Notes: generated from the letters alone by a model not told the origin. DNA of 64,000 bases from Phycisphaerae bacterium (GCA_029260135.1 JAJDDV010000110.1:1-64000), one strand, 5' to 3'. Shown: positions 17,083 through 26,388, numbered from the stretch's first letter. Program-made: numbers and translations.

Positions 17083-17889
17083 ATGGCACAAGAAAAAGTC
17101 GGCATCCCGGCTGGTTTGTGGACACGTTGCGAGAGCTGCGGCCACATGTTGTACGAGAAGGAGGTGGCAGAGGCGCTCTTTGTTTGCCCCGAGTGCAGCC
17201 ACCACCGCCGCATCGACGCCCGTACGCGCATCGAGCAACTCGTGGACCCAGGTTCCTTTGAAGAGCTCTACGCCGATCTTCGACCGCAGGATCCGCTGAA
17301 GTTCAAAGACCGCATACCCTACAAGGACAGGATCAAGCGAGAGCAGAGCAAGACCGGGGAATTGGAGGCCATCGTTGTGGGGCGGGGCTTCGTTCGCGGT
17401 CGCGCCGTCATGCTCGGCGTCATGAATCCAAGTTTCATCATGGCCTCGATGGGTGCGGTCGTCGGGGAGAAAGTCACGCGGGCGATTGAACGCGCCATCG
17501 AAGAAAACCTGCCGCTCGTAGTCGTGACGGCTTCGGGTGGCGCGCGTATGCAGGAAGGTATGGTCTCGCTCGTGCAGATGGCCAAGACGTCCGCCGCGCT
17601 GGCGAGGCTCGACGACGCCGGCGGGTTGTACATAGTGGTTGCCACCGATCCCACGACGGCCGGCGTCGCCGCCAGTTTTGCCGGCCTCGGCGATTTCATT
17701 ATCGCCGAACCGAAGGCGATGATCGGCTTTGCCGGTCCTCGCGTTATCGCCAACACCATCAACGCTGAGCTTCCCGACGGATTTCAAACGGCCGAGTTCA
17801 TGATGGAGCATGGGTTCGTCGACCTCATTGTGTCGAGGTCGAACCTTCGACGGGAGATTGCACGCCTCATTGATTTTTGCGGGAAGTAG
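17083..17889 (+). CDS. accD: Acetyl-CoA carboxylase carboxyltransferase subunit beta
   Basis: Beta subunit of the carboxyltransferase that makes malonyl-CoA for fatty acid synthesis, acting with AccA, which is not in this window. A 268-residue protein with the N-terminal zinc finger C16-x2-C19-x15-C35-x2-C38, the crotonase-fold segments VTASGGARMQEG and PTTAGVAASFA, and FAGPRVI. Length and motif order are typical. It directly follows the inactive phosphatase gene. Confidence 0.96.
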   Translation: MAQEKVGIPAGLWTRCESCGHMLYEKEVAEALFVCPECSHHRRIDARTRIEQLVDPGSFEELYADLRPQDPLKFKDRIPYKDRIKREQSKTGELEAIVVGRGFVRGRAVMLGVMNPSFIMASMGAVVGEKVTRAIERAIEENLPLVVVTASGGARMQEGMVSLVQMAKTSAALARLDDAGGLYIVVATDPTTAGVAASFAGLGDFIIAEPKAMIGFAGPRVIANTINAELPDGFQTAEFMMEHGFVDLIVSRSNLRREIARLIDFCGK

Positions 17890-17926
17890 AACGGCGGCTG
17901 GAATTCCGCAAGAGTTTTCCTCGGTC

Positions 17927-18556
17927 ATGCCGATGAACGGAGTGGATACCAACGTCTTTTTTGTTCCCGGCGCTTGGCTAATGGAACGACCGGCAAGACT
18001 GCGCAACACCATGGTGTGCCTGGTGGTGGCCATGACGACCACCTCGGCACTGCTCGGCTGGATCGATCCCTCGACCTCACTGCCGTCACCACCTCCTTCG
18101 CCCGAAGCGTTCTTGCCGCTGGCGGTGCAGGCAGTGGAAGCGGCAGAGTCGTTCGGTGTGCTTGACTGGTCCGGCATCGAGGTCGTCGCTGGATCCAGGG
18201 AGCCTGCGGATCACACTGTTACCTCACGCTCTCTTTTGGCGGCGACACGTCCTACAGGTGTGCTGGAGCTGAACGAAGAAGCGGTCTGCCATTTCAGAGT
18301 GGATCTCGACGGTCGGCCCTCAGCTTCACACCATTGGATCCATCAACATGTAGTACCTGGCGAGGAAGACACTATCAGGATAGAGGTGGTTCTCCCCTCC
18401 GAGAGTGATCGAATGACGCGGGCACAGTGGTTCAGCGTACGCGCACTGGCCGCCGTTCTGTGCGATTCCGACCACCCGATGGAATCACTTCCATTGCGTC
18501 TGGGCGAAGCGTGGGCTCACGTTTACGATCTCGACGCGGAAAACACCCTTCATTGA
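17927..18556 (+). CDS. Unknown membrane-anchored protein, possibly a degenerate amidase fold
   Basis: A 209-residue protein (ATG 17927; 17933 or 17981 are alternatives) with a membrane helix near residues 27-44, a Pro/Ser linker, then a globular domain. The order DWSGIEVV...CHFRVDLDG...HHWIHQ...IRIEVV...MTRAQWFSVRALAAVLC resembles the strand/helix order of PGRP/AmpD-like N-acetylmuramoyl-L-alanine amidases, but the expected zinc ligands are not apparent. This similarity was judged by eye and is weak; treat the function as unknown. It follows accD by 37 bases. Confidence 0.5.
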   Translation: MPMNGVDTNVFFVPGAWLMERPARLRNTMVCLVVAMTTTSALLGWIDPSTSLPSPPPSPEAFLPLAVQAVEAAESFGVLDWSGIEVVAGSREPADHTVTSRSLLAATRPTGVLELNEEAVCHFRVDLDGRPSASHHWIHQHVVPGEEDTIRIEVVLPSESDRMTRAQWFSVRALAAVLCDSDHPMESLPLRLGEAWAHVYDLDAENTLH

Positions 18557-18559
18557 CAC

Positions 18560-18588
18560 TTTCATTTGCCCGCGAGATTCCGTATACT
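18560..18588 (+). promoter_or_regulatory. Candidate promoter for the subtilisin-fold gene
   Basis: TATACT (18583-18588) is preceded at 17 bases by TTTCAT (18560-18565), a moderate -35. A better TTGACA at 18553-18558 is 24 bases from the -10, which is too far. Transcription from here would give a leader of about 150 bases before GTG 18749. Confidence 0.35.
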
Positions 18589-18748
18589 AGCGCGCGTCAT
18601 AGCGGTTGACAAACAACTGTAGCGGCGGATGGCAGAAGAGTCTCGGCGGAAAGATGCATTCGGACGCTGCAGCAGAGTGGAGTTTGCTCTGACGGTCGTA
18701 GATGCATCGGTCTCCAGCGTCCTGCGGGCTGCAGTGGAGGGGACATCC

Positions 18749-20767
18749 GTGGACATTCGATTCACCATCTGGCGCGTTGCTGGAACACTTGCCAGTGCTC
18801 TTGTCGCCACTTCTTCCGTAGCGCAACCGAACGACCCGCACTTTGACCTGCAGTGGGGATTCCACAACCTGGGGCAGGATGTCAATGGAGTTGCTGGAAA
18901 GATCGGTGCGGACATTCGCACACTGGAGGCCTGGGCCGTTCATTCCGGCACCAGGTCCGTCACCGTGGCTATCGTCGGGCGCGGCGTCGATCCTCACACC
19001 GAATTCTCCGACAGGCTTCTGGGAGGGCACGCAACGCTCGGTGATCCGCTCGATTCCGTAGGTGCGTGTGACGGCGACACAGGACTGGCTGGCGTTGTCG
19101 CAGCCACACAGAACAACAACGCGGGCATCGCAGGGATCCACGCCGGCGTGAAGCTACTTCCTGTGCGCGTGTTGGATGGCTGCTTTATGGTGCCGAAATC
19201 GACTCCGGACGGAATTCGATGGGCGGTCGACCATGGTGCTGATATTGTGCTAGTCCCCGTTCGCCTCGTTCATCATCAAGACGCTCTGGTCGATGCCGTC
19301 AACTACGCCGCAAAGAATGATGTTCTCTTGATCGCGCCGATGGGACCCACCGCCGACAGCGCTACAGTCTTTCCTGCAGCCATTGACGGGTGCCTGGCTG
19401 TGGCGGCCACGAACAATGATGACACCCCGTCCTCGAACTCGGGATCCGGCGACTATGTCGATCTGGCCGCGCCCGGCGGGAATACCTGGACCACCACGCG
19501 CGCGACTGCCTATGGATACACCACTGCCTCCCAAGACACGCTGGCCGCCTCCGCACATGTCGCGGGCGTAGCTGCACTGGTTCTGTCGTATGCGCCTCAG
19601 CTGCACTCGAACGAGCTGGCGCAGGTCCTCGTGGACTCCGCCGATGACATCGGCGAGCCCGGGTGGGACCAGTTCACCGGTGCAGGCCGGGTGAACGCGC
19701 ACAGAGCGCTCAAACTGGCACCCCCGCCGGTGCTTCGTTTCGAACCGATCGAGCCGATCCCGGCGACGATTCGAACGGGCAAGCCGAGTGCGTTGGTAAT
19801 CCGCATCGCCCAAGTTGCAGAACCCATGCTCCCTGATTCTGCGCGGCTGATGTACCAGACGGAATCGCGCGACAGCGGCTGGCTTCCTCTGCGACCGCTC
19901 GGCGAAGAGCGGTTCCTGGCCACCCTGCCCAGTCTGTCTTGTGGTTCTAAGATCAACTTCTATATGATGGCACTGGACGATTCGAGAGCGTCGATGACCG
20001 AGCCCGTTGCCGCGCCGGGTGTTTCGCATTATGCAGAGTCAGGTGTGCGGCAATCGTTGTTTGAAGACGACTTCGAGACGGATCGAGGATGGGAGTCCAT
20101 CGGCGGAGATCATACCTCAGGCCGGTGGGAGCGCGTGGATCCGATCGGGTCGATGTCCCAGCCCGAGTTTGATCGATCGCCCAATACCGAGCGCCTCTGC
20201 TTTGTGACCGGCCAGCACTTCAGCACCGATCCTGGAACAAACGATGTCGACGGTGGTCCGGTCCAACTCGTATCGCCGATCGTCGATCTTCCTACGTCCG
20301 ATGCGATAATCAGTTATGCCCGCTGGTTCTATTGGGCGGGGAATGGAGCTGAAGACTTTCTCACCGTCGAGATATCGCGCGACGGCGGCCTCCATTGGAC
20401 GATCGCTGAAATCGTAGCTTCGACCGGCGCGTGGGTGACGCATAGCTTCCGTCTTAGCGAGTTCTCCGGCGTTAGTGGTGATCAGCTTCGTGTTCGGTTT
20501 TCCGTGGCCGATGCCCCGAACGATTCACTGACAGACGCAGCCATCGACGAGTTTCTCGTGGAAGCTATCCATTGCACTCTCCCGCCGGGCGATGCCAATG
20601 CCGACGGCGTCACCGATCACGCTGATTATCGTGAGATGCTGAGCTGCTGGACGGGGCCACGGTCAACGCTCGATCGCGGCCTGTGCGCAGTCCTCGATTT
20701 CGACGACAGCCTCAAGGTCGACTTGCGAGACTTCCACCGCTTTCAGGTAGTATTCAACCGTCGTTGA
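18749..20767 (+). CDS. Secreted subtilisin-fold (S8) protein lacking all catalytic residues, dockerin-like C-terminus
   Basis: A 672-residue exported protein. The GTG start at 18749 follows GGAGGGG by eight bases and begins a clear signal peptide (cleavage near VAQ, residue 26). Residues about 60-330 follow the subtilase layout, but each key position is changed: Asp to Gly77 (AIVGRGVD), His to Gly109 (DGDTGLAG in place of GHGTHVAG), the oxyanion Asn is lost near 197-200 (APMGP), and Ser to Leu265 (DTLAASAHVAG in place of GTSMAxPHVAG). The structural motifs AATNNDD and VDLAAPGG remain. A beta-sandwich region follows, and residues about 615-670 resemble a dockerin/EF-hand pair (GDANADGVTDHADY, DFDDSLKVDLRDF). 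A binding role is inferred. A sigma factor gene follows 62 bases downstream. Confidence 0.85.
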   Translation: MDIRFTIWRVAGTLASALVATSSVAQPNDPHFDLQWGFHNLGQDVNGVAGKIGADIRTLEAWAVHSGTRSVTVAIVGRGVDPHTEFSDRLLGGHATLGDPLDSVGACDGDTGLAGVVAATQNNNAGIAGIHAGVKLLPVRVLDGCFMVPKSTPDGIRWAVDHGADIVLVPVRLVHHQDALVDAVNYAAKNDVLLIAPMGPTADSATVFPAAIDGCLAVAATNNDDTPSSNSGSGDYVDLAAPGGNTWTTTRATAYGYTTASQDTLAASAHVAGVAALVLSYAPQLHSNELAQVLVDSADDIGEPGWDQFTGAGRVNAHRALKLAPPPVLRFEPIEPIPATIRTGKPSALVIRIAQVAEPMLPDSARLMYQTESRDSGWLPLRPLGEERFLATLPSLSCGSKINFYMMALDDSRASMTEPVAAPGVSHYAESGVRQSLFEDDFETDRGWESIGGDHTSGRWERVDPIGSMSQPEFDRSPNTERLCFVTGQHFSTDPGTNDVDGGPVQLVSPIVDLPTSDAIISYARWFYWAGNGAEDFLTVEISRDGGLHWTIAEIVASTGAWVTHSFRLSEFSGVSGDQLRVRFSVADAPNDSLTDAAIDEFLVEAIHCTLPPGDANADGVTDHADYREMLSCWTGPRSTLDRGLCAVLDFDDSLKVDLRDFHRFQVVFNRR

Positions 20768-20829
20768 CCTGTATCCAGGCAGGTGGTTGCGAGCCTTCGT
20801 CTGCTTTGCAGCCATCCGAGATTCCGCCG

Positions 20830-21363
20830 ATGAATCATGGGGAGGCCGCAACCCTCTGGGTGGAGTTCAGCCGCACCGGCGACTCCGAGTGCTTTGAGAG
20901 GCTTTACCGAGCCTACCGCGAGGACGTCTTGAGGTATACCAGGTCGCGCCTGGGCGATGAGGATGCCGCAGACGATGTTACGAACCGCACGTTTACGTAC
21001 TTGGCCGTGGCTCGACCGGTCATCCACGTCAACTTTGAATCGATGCTCATCTATTACGCTGGTCTGCGATGTCGAAGCTACCAGGTCTCCCAAGTACCGA
21101 AAGCGCCTTCCGGCTTCGCGCCGTACGTCGTCAACGGCCGGACAGGGCCTGATAGAGCGGCAGAAGACCGTGATCAAACAGCAGAGACGATATCTGCACT
21201 TCAGAGGCTGACCCAGGACGACCAGGACCTGATCGTACTGCATCTTCTGGCTGGTCTGAGTCTCCGCCAGATCGCTGAGCTTCTAGCCATTCCAACACGT
21301 ACACTCAACCGACGCTACCACAAGGCCTTATCCCGGCTCCGTCGGTTCCTGAGAGATTCCTGA
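20830..21363 (+). CDS. ECF-like RNA polymerase sigma factor
   Basis: A 177-residue sigma-70 family protein. Region 2 lies at about 12-60 (ECFERLYRAYREDVLRYTRSRLGDEDAADDV) and region 4 at about 125-170, where a helix-turn-helix (GLSLRQIAELLAIPTRTLNRRYHKALSRLR) should contact the -35 element. It would direct transcription of a small regulon. ATG 20830 was chosen as the start because region 2 begins soon after; an upstream extension reads into the end of the preceding gene. It is followed 54 bases later by a zinc-finger anti-sigma-like protein, the usual arrangement. Confidence 0.85.
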   Translation: MNHGEAATLWVEFSRTGDSECFERLYRAYREDVLRYTRSRLGDEDAADDVTNRTFTYLAVARPVIHVNFESMLIYYAGLRCRSYQVSQVPKAPSGFAPYVVNGRTGPDRAAEDRDQTAETISALQRLTQDDQDLIVLHLLAGLSLRQIAELLAIPTRTLNRRYHKALSRLRRFLRDS

Positions 21364-21417
21364 TTTTCTGTGGCCAACTGCTCAAATCGCCCTGTTCTAT
21401 ATAAGGGAGACCCATCC

Positions 21418-23043
21418 ATGGACGAGGACGCGAAACACACAGAGAGAGAACTACGCGAGCCTCTGAGCCAATGGTACGAACGGCCCCTCGCCACGGATAG
21501 CGCCACCTGTCCGGATGGCCCCCTCTTCCGCGATTTGGTCGAACACGCACAGTTCAGAGTCGCCCTTCCACCGGACCAAGCCTCCCATGTAGATGCATGC
21601 CCGCGTTGTGAACGCACGCTTCAAGCGATTCGGCGAGAGCTGGCCGAACTCGACGATGCTGAAACCCGAAGCGAGCGAACAGCGGAGACGGCGTGTCCAG
21701 CAGAACCTGCAACGCCGATGCTGCGCAAGCACGTGATGGCCGGACGTTGGGGACCTGCCACGAGGAAGGTCGCAGGATTGGCCGCCGCGGCGTGCATCTT
21801 GCTCGCCTGTTGGCTCGTCTGGAACCATACAGGTGCCGGGCCGGCGCTGGCGGGCGACCTGCGCGAAATCGGGTTTGCCAGACCCATCCCATTCCAGGGG
21901 ACACCACTCGACCTGAGCGATCCGCAGGTCGTCAGCGACACTGAATTGCAGATCGAAAACCTCCGAATCGAATTGGCCCAGGCGTTGTCGGCCGACCGCC
22001 CAACCCGACCGGTGTGGCGTCCGTGGACGGAATTGTACCGCAACCTACAGTCCCTGGGGCAATGGGAGGAAGCGCGGATCGAGATGGAGCGCTTTGCCGA
22101 GCACGCCCGCCGGCGCGATCAACGGCCCAACCGTTACACGATGTACTACACCGCACTCGCAGACCTGGGCGCCCTGCACGCAGCCATGGGCGATTACGAG
22201 ACCGCACTCGTCCATTATCGCAGTGCTCTCGGCACGGCACGCGACCACCGGAAGTGGTTTCAACGGACCGGTCGCTTCGACGATTCGCTGCCTCACGCCG
22301 CACACAAAGACCTGGCCGGCACGTTGCCGTCCTTCTTGCGGAAACTCAGCCGGCTGGCAGCGGCACGCGGCGATCAGCCAAGCGCGTGGGCCTATCACGA
22401 CGAGGGAGAGGAACTCCTGGCCGATTTCTTTCGCGGCGAATGTGCATTCCGCAGCCTGGACGTCGCGCCTGACGCGTCGATGCTGGAGTTGTGCCGGGCG
22501 ATAGTCCACGACGGCGACGAGGGACTAGAGTCCTTTGCCTCCAAGGTCCGCGAGCAGTTGCTCTTGCGGGTCATGCTCCACCGCGTGGATCGCGACATCG
22601 AAGCCGCCCAGCACACGCTCGATCTCGCCGCCTCACTGCCGGTCTATCCCTTTGCCGACGAATCGCGCCTCGATTTCAACGAACCGATGGAGCGCGTTCG
22701 TCTGGCCATCGCCCGCGGTGATTTCGGCGCAGCCCTGTTCCACGCCGACGACGCGCAACGCAACGCCGGCCCGCGCCAGTTTGATGGCCGCCCAAGTCAC
22801 GCACCGATCGGCGTCATCGCCAGAGCGGAACTGTTGCTTCTGCGCGGGGTCGCCCGCTCTGGGATTGATGAAGACGATCAGCGCGCGTTGGACATGATCG
22901 AGTCGGCCATTGAGGCAGTGCAACGATCAGCCGGGTCGCTGTCGGGACCATTGCGAGAACAGCTATCTCAGCGTTTTTCTGACTGGCTCACCGTGGCCGA
23001 TTTCATGCGCCGAGAGACGCACCACGATGAAGAGTCCCCATGA
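21418..23043 (+). CDS. Anti-sigma-like membrane protein with zinc-binding motif and TPR-like periplasmic region
   Basis: A 541-residue protein starting at ATG 21418 after AAGGGAGA. The cytoplasmic N-terminus carries H57-x3-C61-x2-C64, the zinc-associated anti-sigma (ZAS) motif, and a membrane helix spans about 118-135 (LAAAACILLACWLVW). The large outer part (about 165-530) is alpha-helical with tetratricopeptide-like pairs (ALADLGALHAAMGDYETALVHYRSAL). The layout implies a membrane sensor that holds the upstream sigma factor until a signal arrives from outside. The ligand is unknown; the neighbouring secreted proteins are candidate targets or partners. Confidence 0.75.
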   Translation: MDEDAKHTERELREPLSQWYERPLATDSATCPDGPLFRDLVEHAQFRVALPPDQASHVDACPRCERTLQAIRRELAELDDAETRSERTAETACPAEPATPMLRKHVMAGRWGPATRKVAGLAAAACILLACWLVWNHTGAGPALAGDLREIGFARPIPFQGTPLDLSDPQVVSDTELQIENLRIELAQALSADRPTRPVWRPWTELYRNLQSLGQWEEARIEMERFAEHARRRDQRPNRYTMYYTALADLGALHAAMGDYETALVHYRSALGTARDHRKWFQRTGRFDDSLPHAAHKDLAGTLPSFLRKLSRLAAARGDQPSAWAYHDEGEELLADFFRGECAFRSLDVAPDASMLELCRAIVHDGDEGLESFASKVREQLLLRVMLHRVDRDIEAAQHTLDLAASLPVYPFADESRLDFNEPMERVRLAIARGDFGAALFHADDAQRNAGPRQFDGRPSHAPIGVIARAELLLLRGVARSGIDEDDQRALDMIESAIEAVQRSAGSLSGPLREQLSQRFSDWLTVADFMRRETHHDEESP

Positions 23044-23132
23044 GAGACCAGCATACATGCACGTGCTGGGCTCTAAACCGTGAACCGACGGCGCGAGATG
23101 ATGTTTGAGGAACAGATTCAAAGGAGCATACG

Positions 23133-26100
23133 ATGCGTCACAGACTGGCGCCGCGCGCACCTTCACTGCTAGCGCTCTGTCTACTGCTAGCGATTTCCGG
23201 ATGCCCTGGCACGCCTCCGCAGCAAGGCTGTACGGCCCATACCGACTGCAACGACGGCGATCTCTGCACCGATGACTCATGTGACGCGCGGACAGGTCTA
23301 TGCACGTACGCGAACAACACTCGTGCCTGCGATGACGGTGATGCGTGCACCGAGGACGATGTGTGTGTCGATGGAACATGCGTCGGAACCGTGTTCGACT
23401 GCGATGTTGACCAACCGCCCGTCGTAGCTCTGTCGCCCTTTGGCCATGCGGTGCCGGTCGAGGATCAAATGACGCCCGGGAAGACGCCCACGGTGGTAGC
23501 CGAGGCTGGCGACGTCCTGGTCCTGGGCGAGGTACCGGGAGCGGTCGAGACACCCTGGGCCCCGGGCGAGATCATCGTCGTAGAGCACAAAGACGAGACC
23601 ACCACATACGAACTCGTGCTATTCGCGGAAACCATGCCGGATGGGAGCATCGGCGTGATTTCTAAGGAAGTGGGTCCTCTCGCTACGTTCAACGAAACCA
23701 ATGTGCGCTTTTCACAGCAAGTCTCACTCGTGGATCCATCTAAGCCTGTAAACGCAAAGAACACGAGCCTTCTCGATGGCGTATGCAGCAGCGAGCTTGA
23801 CCTAGCGGATTTCTCGGGGTTCGAAATATACGACCAGGATGGTCTTCGAGTAGAAACGCGCGAAGGCTGTATTCGCTTCGAGCCGCGCGTAGACGTCGAG
23901 TTGAAAATCAAGAGCCTCTCCGCAACTGCGATGGAGGACTTGGGTGCGATTGTGTTTGGCCTTCGCGACGACTTAGAGCAAGCCGTGGTGCATTTCACCG
24001 CGGAGGTCGGAGAGCCCGACGCGGCGATCGACACTGTTGGAGGTTTGCTCGAACTGTCCCATGCGCTCGACGAGTCGGCGAAGATCGCCGCGAGAATCGC
24101 TGAATTCTACGACGCCGTAAACAACCCGAGCAGGATCGAGCGCGCCCTCATTGCGTTTGATGGTGAGCTGAGCGGCCGCTTCAATGTAGCCGTGGGGGTT
24201 GAACGAGAGTTTGTGACGGAGCAGGTATTCAAGATTTCCCCTGCCGACTTCCACGTCCCGCTTCCCCTTCCCATCCCGATCACCGCTACGGGAAACGTAC
24301 TTCTTGTCCTCAGGCCTACAATCACAGGAAGCGCGGAATTAACTGCTGGCGTCACGTTCGGCGCTAACGTGAGCGGCTGGGTGCTCTTCGAGAACGGTAT
24401 CCTCACCCAGGGGGGCGGTGTCTCGCCGCCCGCCGGAGCGGGCGATGAATACGCCCGGGCGATCGAACCGACACTGGACGTTGGAGCCAAATTCACCGCA
24501 CGTGCCAGCATTCAGCCGAAGATCGGACTGTCGCTCTTGGGGCTCATAGAGGCAACTGTGAACCCAAGCGTGTACGCTGAACTTTTCGCTACCGCGGATG
24601 CAGAGCTGACGCCCGTTGCGAACTGTTTCCGCCTGCGCTGGGATTTGTACGCCGGTTTGGATGCATACCTCATCGGCGGCGTCCCGGTACTGGGCCTTCG
24701 GACCGAACGCTTTCCATTGGTCGACCCGAATTCGCTGCGCTGGCCCCTTCTCAGAAACCAACCCTGGGAAAGCGACGGCTGCTATGGCAGTGTTTGTCCA
24801 GATGATTCATATTGCGACGACGGGCTGTTCTGCAACGGGATTGAGAGGTGCATACTCAGATCGTGCGGTGCGGGTACCGATCCCTGCCCCGATCGGCAAT
24901 GTAACGAGGACGAGAATCGTTGCGAGGACTGCGAGGATATAGAGTGCGATGACGGCGACGAATGTACACTTGACACTTGCGAAGATCGCGATGAGCGTGT
25001 GGTTTGTGTCAGCGAACTTGTGGATTGTGGCGATCAGCTTTGCGATCCCGCCGATGGCTCCTGCGTCGAGTGCCTCGACAGCCGCGACTGTGGCGACGGG
25101 CTGTTCTGTAACGGGGCCGAGGCGTGCGTTGGCCGTATGTGCACCACCGGCCAGACTCCGTGCCAAGTCAACGAACGATGCGACGAGAACGACGATGTCT
25201 GTGAGCCGGCTCCGCAAGGTCCAGACCTTGTTGTGTCCACCGCAAACCCGGAATGGATGGGCAACTACGTGCTTCCGCCGAGTACAAACCTGCATGTCGA
25301 CTATACCGTGACCAACGAGGGAGACATGTCGACGGATACAGATACCGTTGTTGCCGTCTACCTGAACATCGATGCTACACGGCTCGAACCACTAGGCGCG
25401 GACACGTATGACGTGGACGTCGATTCGTGCCAAGAACTCGACGTAGACGAAACGTGCTCCGGCCGCCTCTACATAAGCTACGTCACGGAGGATCCTTTTC
25501 CGGCGGACACCTACTTCGTCTGGGTCTGTGCGGACGATTACGACGCGGTTGTGGAACGCGACGAGCAGAACAACTGTCAACGGATGGAGAACGCTACGGC
25601 TACTGTCCCTGAATCGGTCCCGATTTGCGGGAACGGTAACTGCGAGAGCGGTGAAACGTGCAGCGGTTGTCCTCAGGATTGCCATTCGTGCGGCGACGGA
25701 TGCTGTACTTCCGGGGAGACGTGCACCACGTGTCCGTCAGATTGCGGGACGTGCCCAGGGGGCGAAACGATTGTAATTCAGCCCGAGGAGGGCTCCTCGG
25801 CGGATGCCAGAGTTTCTAGCGAGTTTCCTAATAACAACTATGCGACTCGCGTGCTGAGGGTGGGTGTGGATGAAGGGAAGATCTTGCGCACTTTTATCAA
25901 GTTTGACCTGGGAAGCATCCCGAGCGGGGCAACGGTGGAAGGAGCGACCTTAACACTGCACGCTGGAGGTGTTAACGGCGTAGACGGTTGGGATTCGAGC
26001 ACGCTTCGTGTCCACAGGGTTAGTTCATCGTGGTCAGAGCAGACGATCACGTGGAACAACCAAGCGTCCTTCGAACCCGCGGTGCTGGCGTCCGAGTCCT

Positions 26101-26297
26101 TCCCCCATCCTGGCTGGTACGATTTCGACGTGAAGACCACGGTGCAAGTTTGGGTCGAAGGGGGCGATGCTAACAATGGATTCGTGCTCAAAGTTGCGGC
26201 TGAAGGCCCGAGTGTCGATGCGTGGTGCAGCTTCAGCTACAGCGGCTCAAGTCCGCCGGACGAGCGTCCAAAGCTCACGGTGACATACGTGCCGTGA
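23133..26297 (+). CDS. Large lipoprotein with cysteine repeats, CARDB-like and DNRLRE domains
   Basis: A 1,054-residue predicted lipoprotein: AAAGGAG precedes ATG 23133 and the lipobox ISGC places the lipidated cysteine at residue 24. Cysteine-rich units of the same CDDGDxC / DDGLFCNGxExC type as in the giant protein at 631 occur at about 32-88 and 549-690. Between them lies a large domain without recognised family. About 695-800 resembles a CARDB adhesion-type beta domain; 829-877 holds CGNGxCESGETCxxCPxDC repeats; 878-1054 matches DNRLRE (ADARVSSEFPNNNYA...FIKFDL), a carbohydrate-binding-like beta domain. It probably acts as a surface adhesin or substrate binder. It follows the sigma/anti-sigma pair by 89 bases. 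Confidence 0.8.
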   Translation: MRHRLAPRAPSLLALCLLLAISGCPGTPPQQGCTAHTDCNDGDLCTDDSCDARTGLCTYANNTRACDDGDACTEDDVCVDGTCVGTVFDCDVDQPPVVALSPFGHAVPVEDQMTPGKTPTVVAEAGDVLVLGEVPGAVETPWAPGEIIVVEHKDETTTYELVLFAETMPDGSIGVISKEVGPLATFNETNVRFSQQVSLVDPSKPVNAKNTSLLDGVCSSELDLADFSGFEIYDQDGLRVETREGCIRFEPRVDVELKIKSLSATAMEDLGAIVFGLRDDLEQAVVHFTAEVGEPDAAIDTVGGLLELSHALDESAKIAARIAEFYDAVNNPSRIERALIAFDGELSGRFNVAVGVEREFVTEQVFKISPADFHVPLPLPIPITATGNVLLVLRPTITGSAELTAGVTFGANVSGWVLFENGILTQGGGVSPPAGAGDEYARAIEPTLDVGAKFTARASIQPKIGLSLLGLIEATVNPSVYAELFATADAELTPVANCFRLRWDLYAGLDAYLIGGVPVLGLRTERFPLVDPNSLRWPLLRNQPWESDGCYGSVCPDDSYCDDGLFCNGIERCILRSCGAGTDPCPDRQCNEDENRCEDCEDIECDDGDECTLDTCEDRDERVVCVSELVDCGDQLCDPADGSCVECLDSRDCGDGLFCNGAEACVGRMCTTGQTPCQVNERCDENDDVCEPAPQGPDLVVSTANPEWMGNYVLPPSTNLHVDYTVTNEGDMSTDTDTVVAVYLNIDATRLEPLGADTYDVDVDSCQELDVDETCSGRLYISYVTEDPFPADTYFVWVCADDYDAVVERDEQNNCQRMENATATVPESVPICGNGNCESGETCSGCPQDCHSCGDGCCTSGETCTTCPSDCGTCPGGETIVIQPEEGSSADARVSSEFPNNNYATRVLRVGVDEGKILRTFIKFDLGSIPSGATVEGATLTLHAGGVNGVDGWDSSTLRVHRVSSSWSEQTITWNNQASFEPAVLASESFPHPGWYDFDVKTTVQVWVEGGDANNGFVLKVAAEGPSVDAWCSFSYSGSSPPDERPKLTVTYVP

Positions 26298-26388
26298 GGC
26301 GTGTCGACCCGATTCCTGCAATGGCGGCCAAAGCGTTCGTCGGTAGTGGCTGCTGATGAAGTGGTTCGGAGGGACAAGGAGGCGTGTG

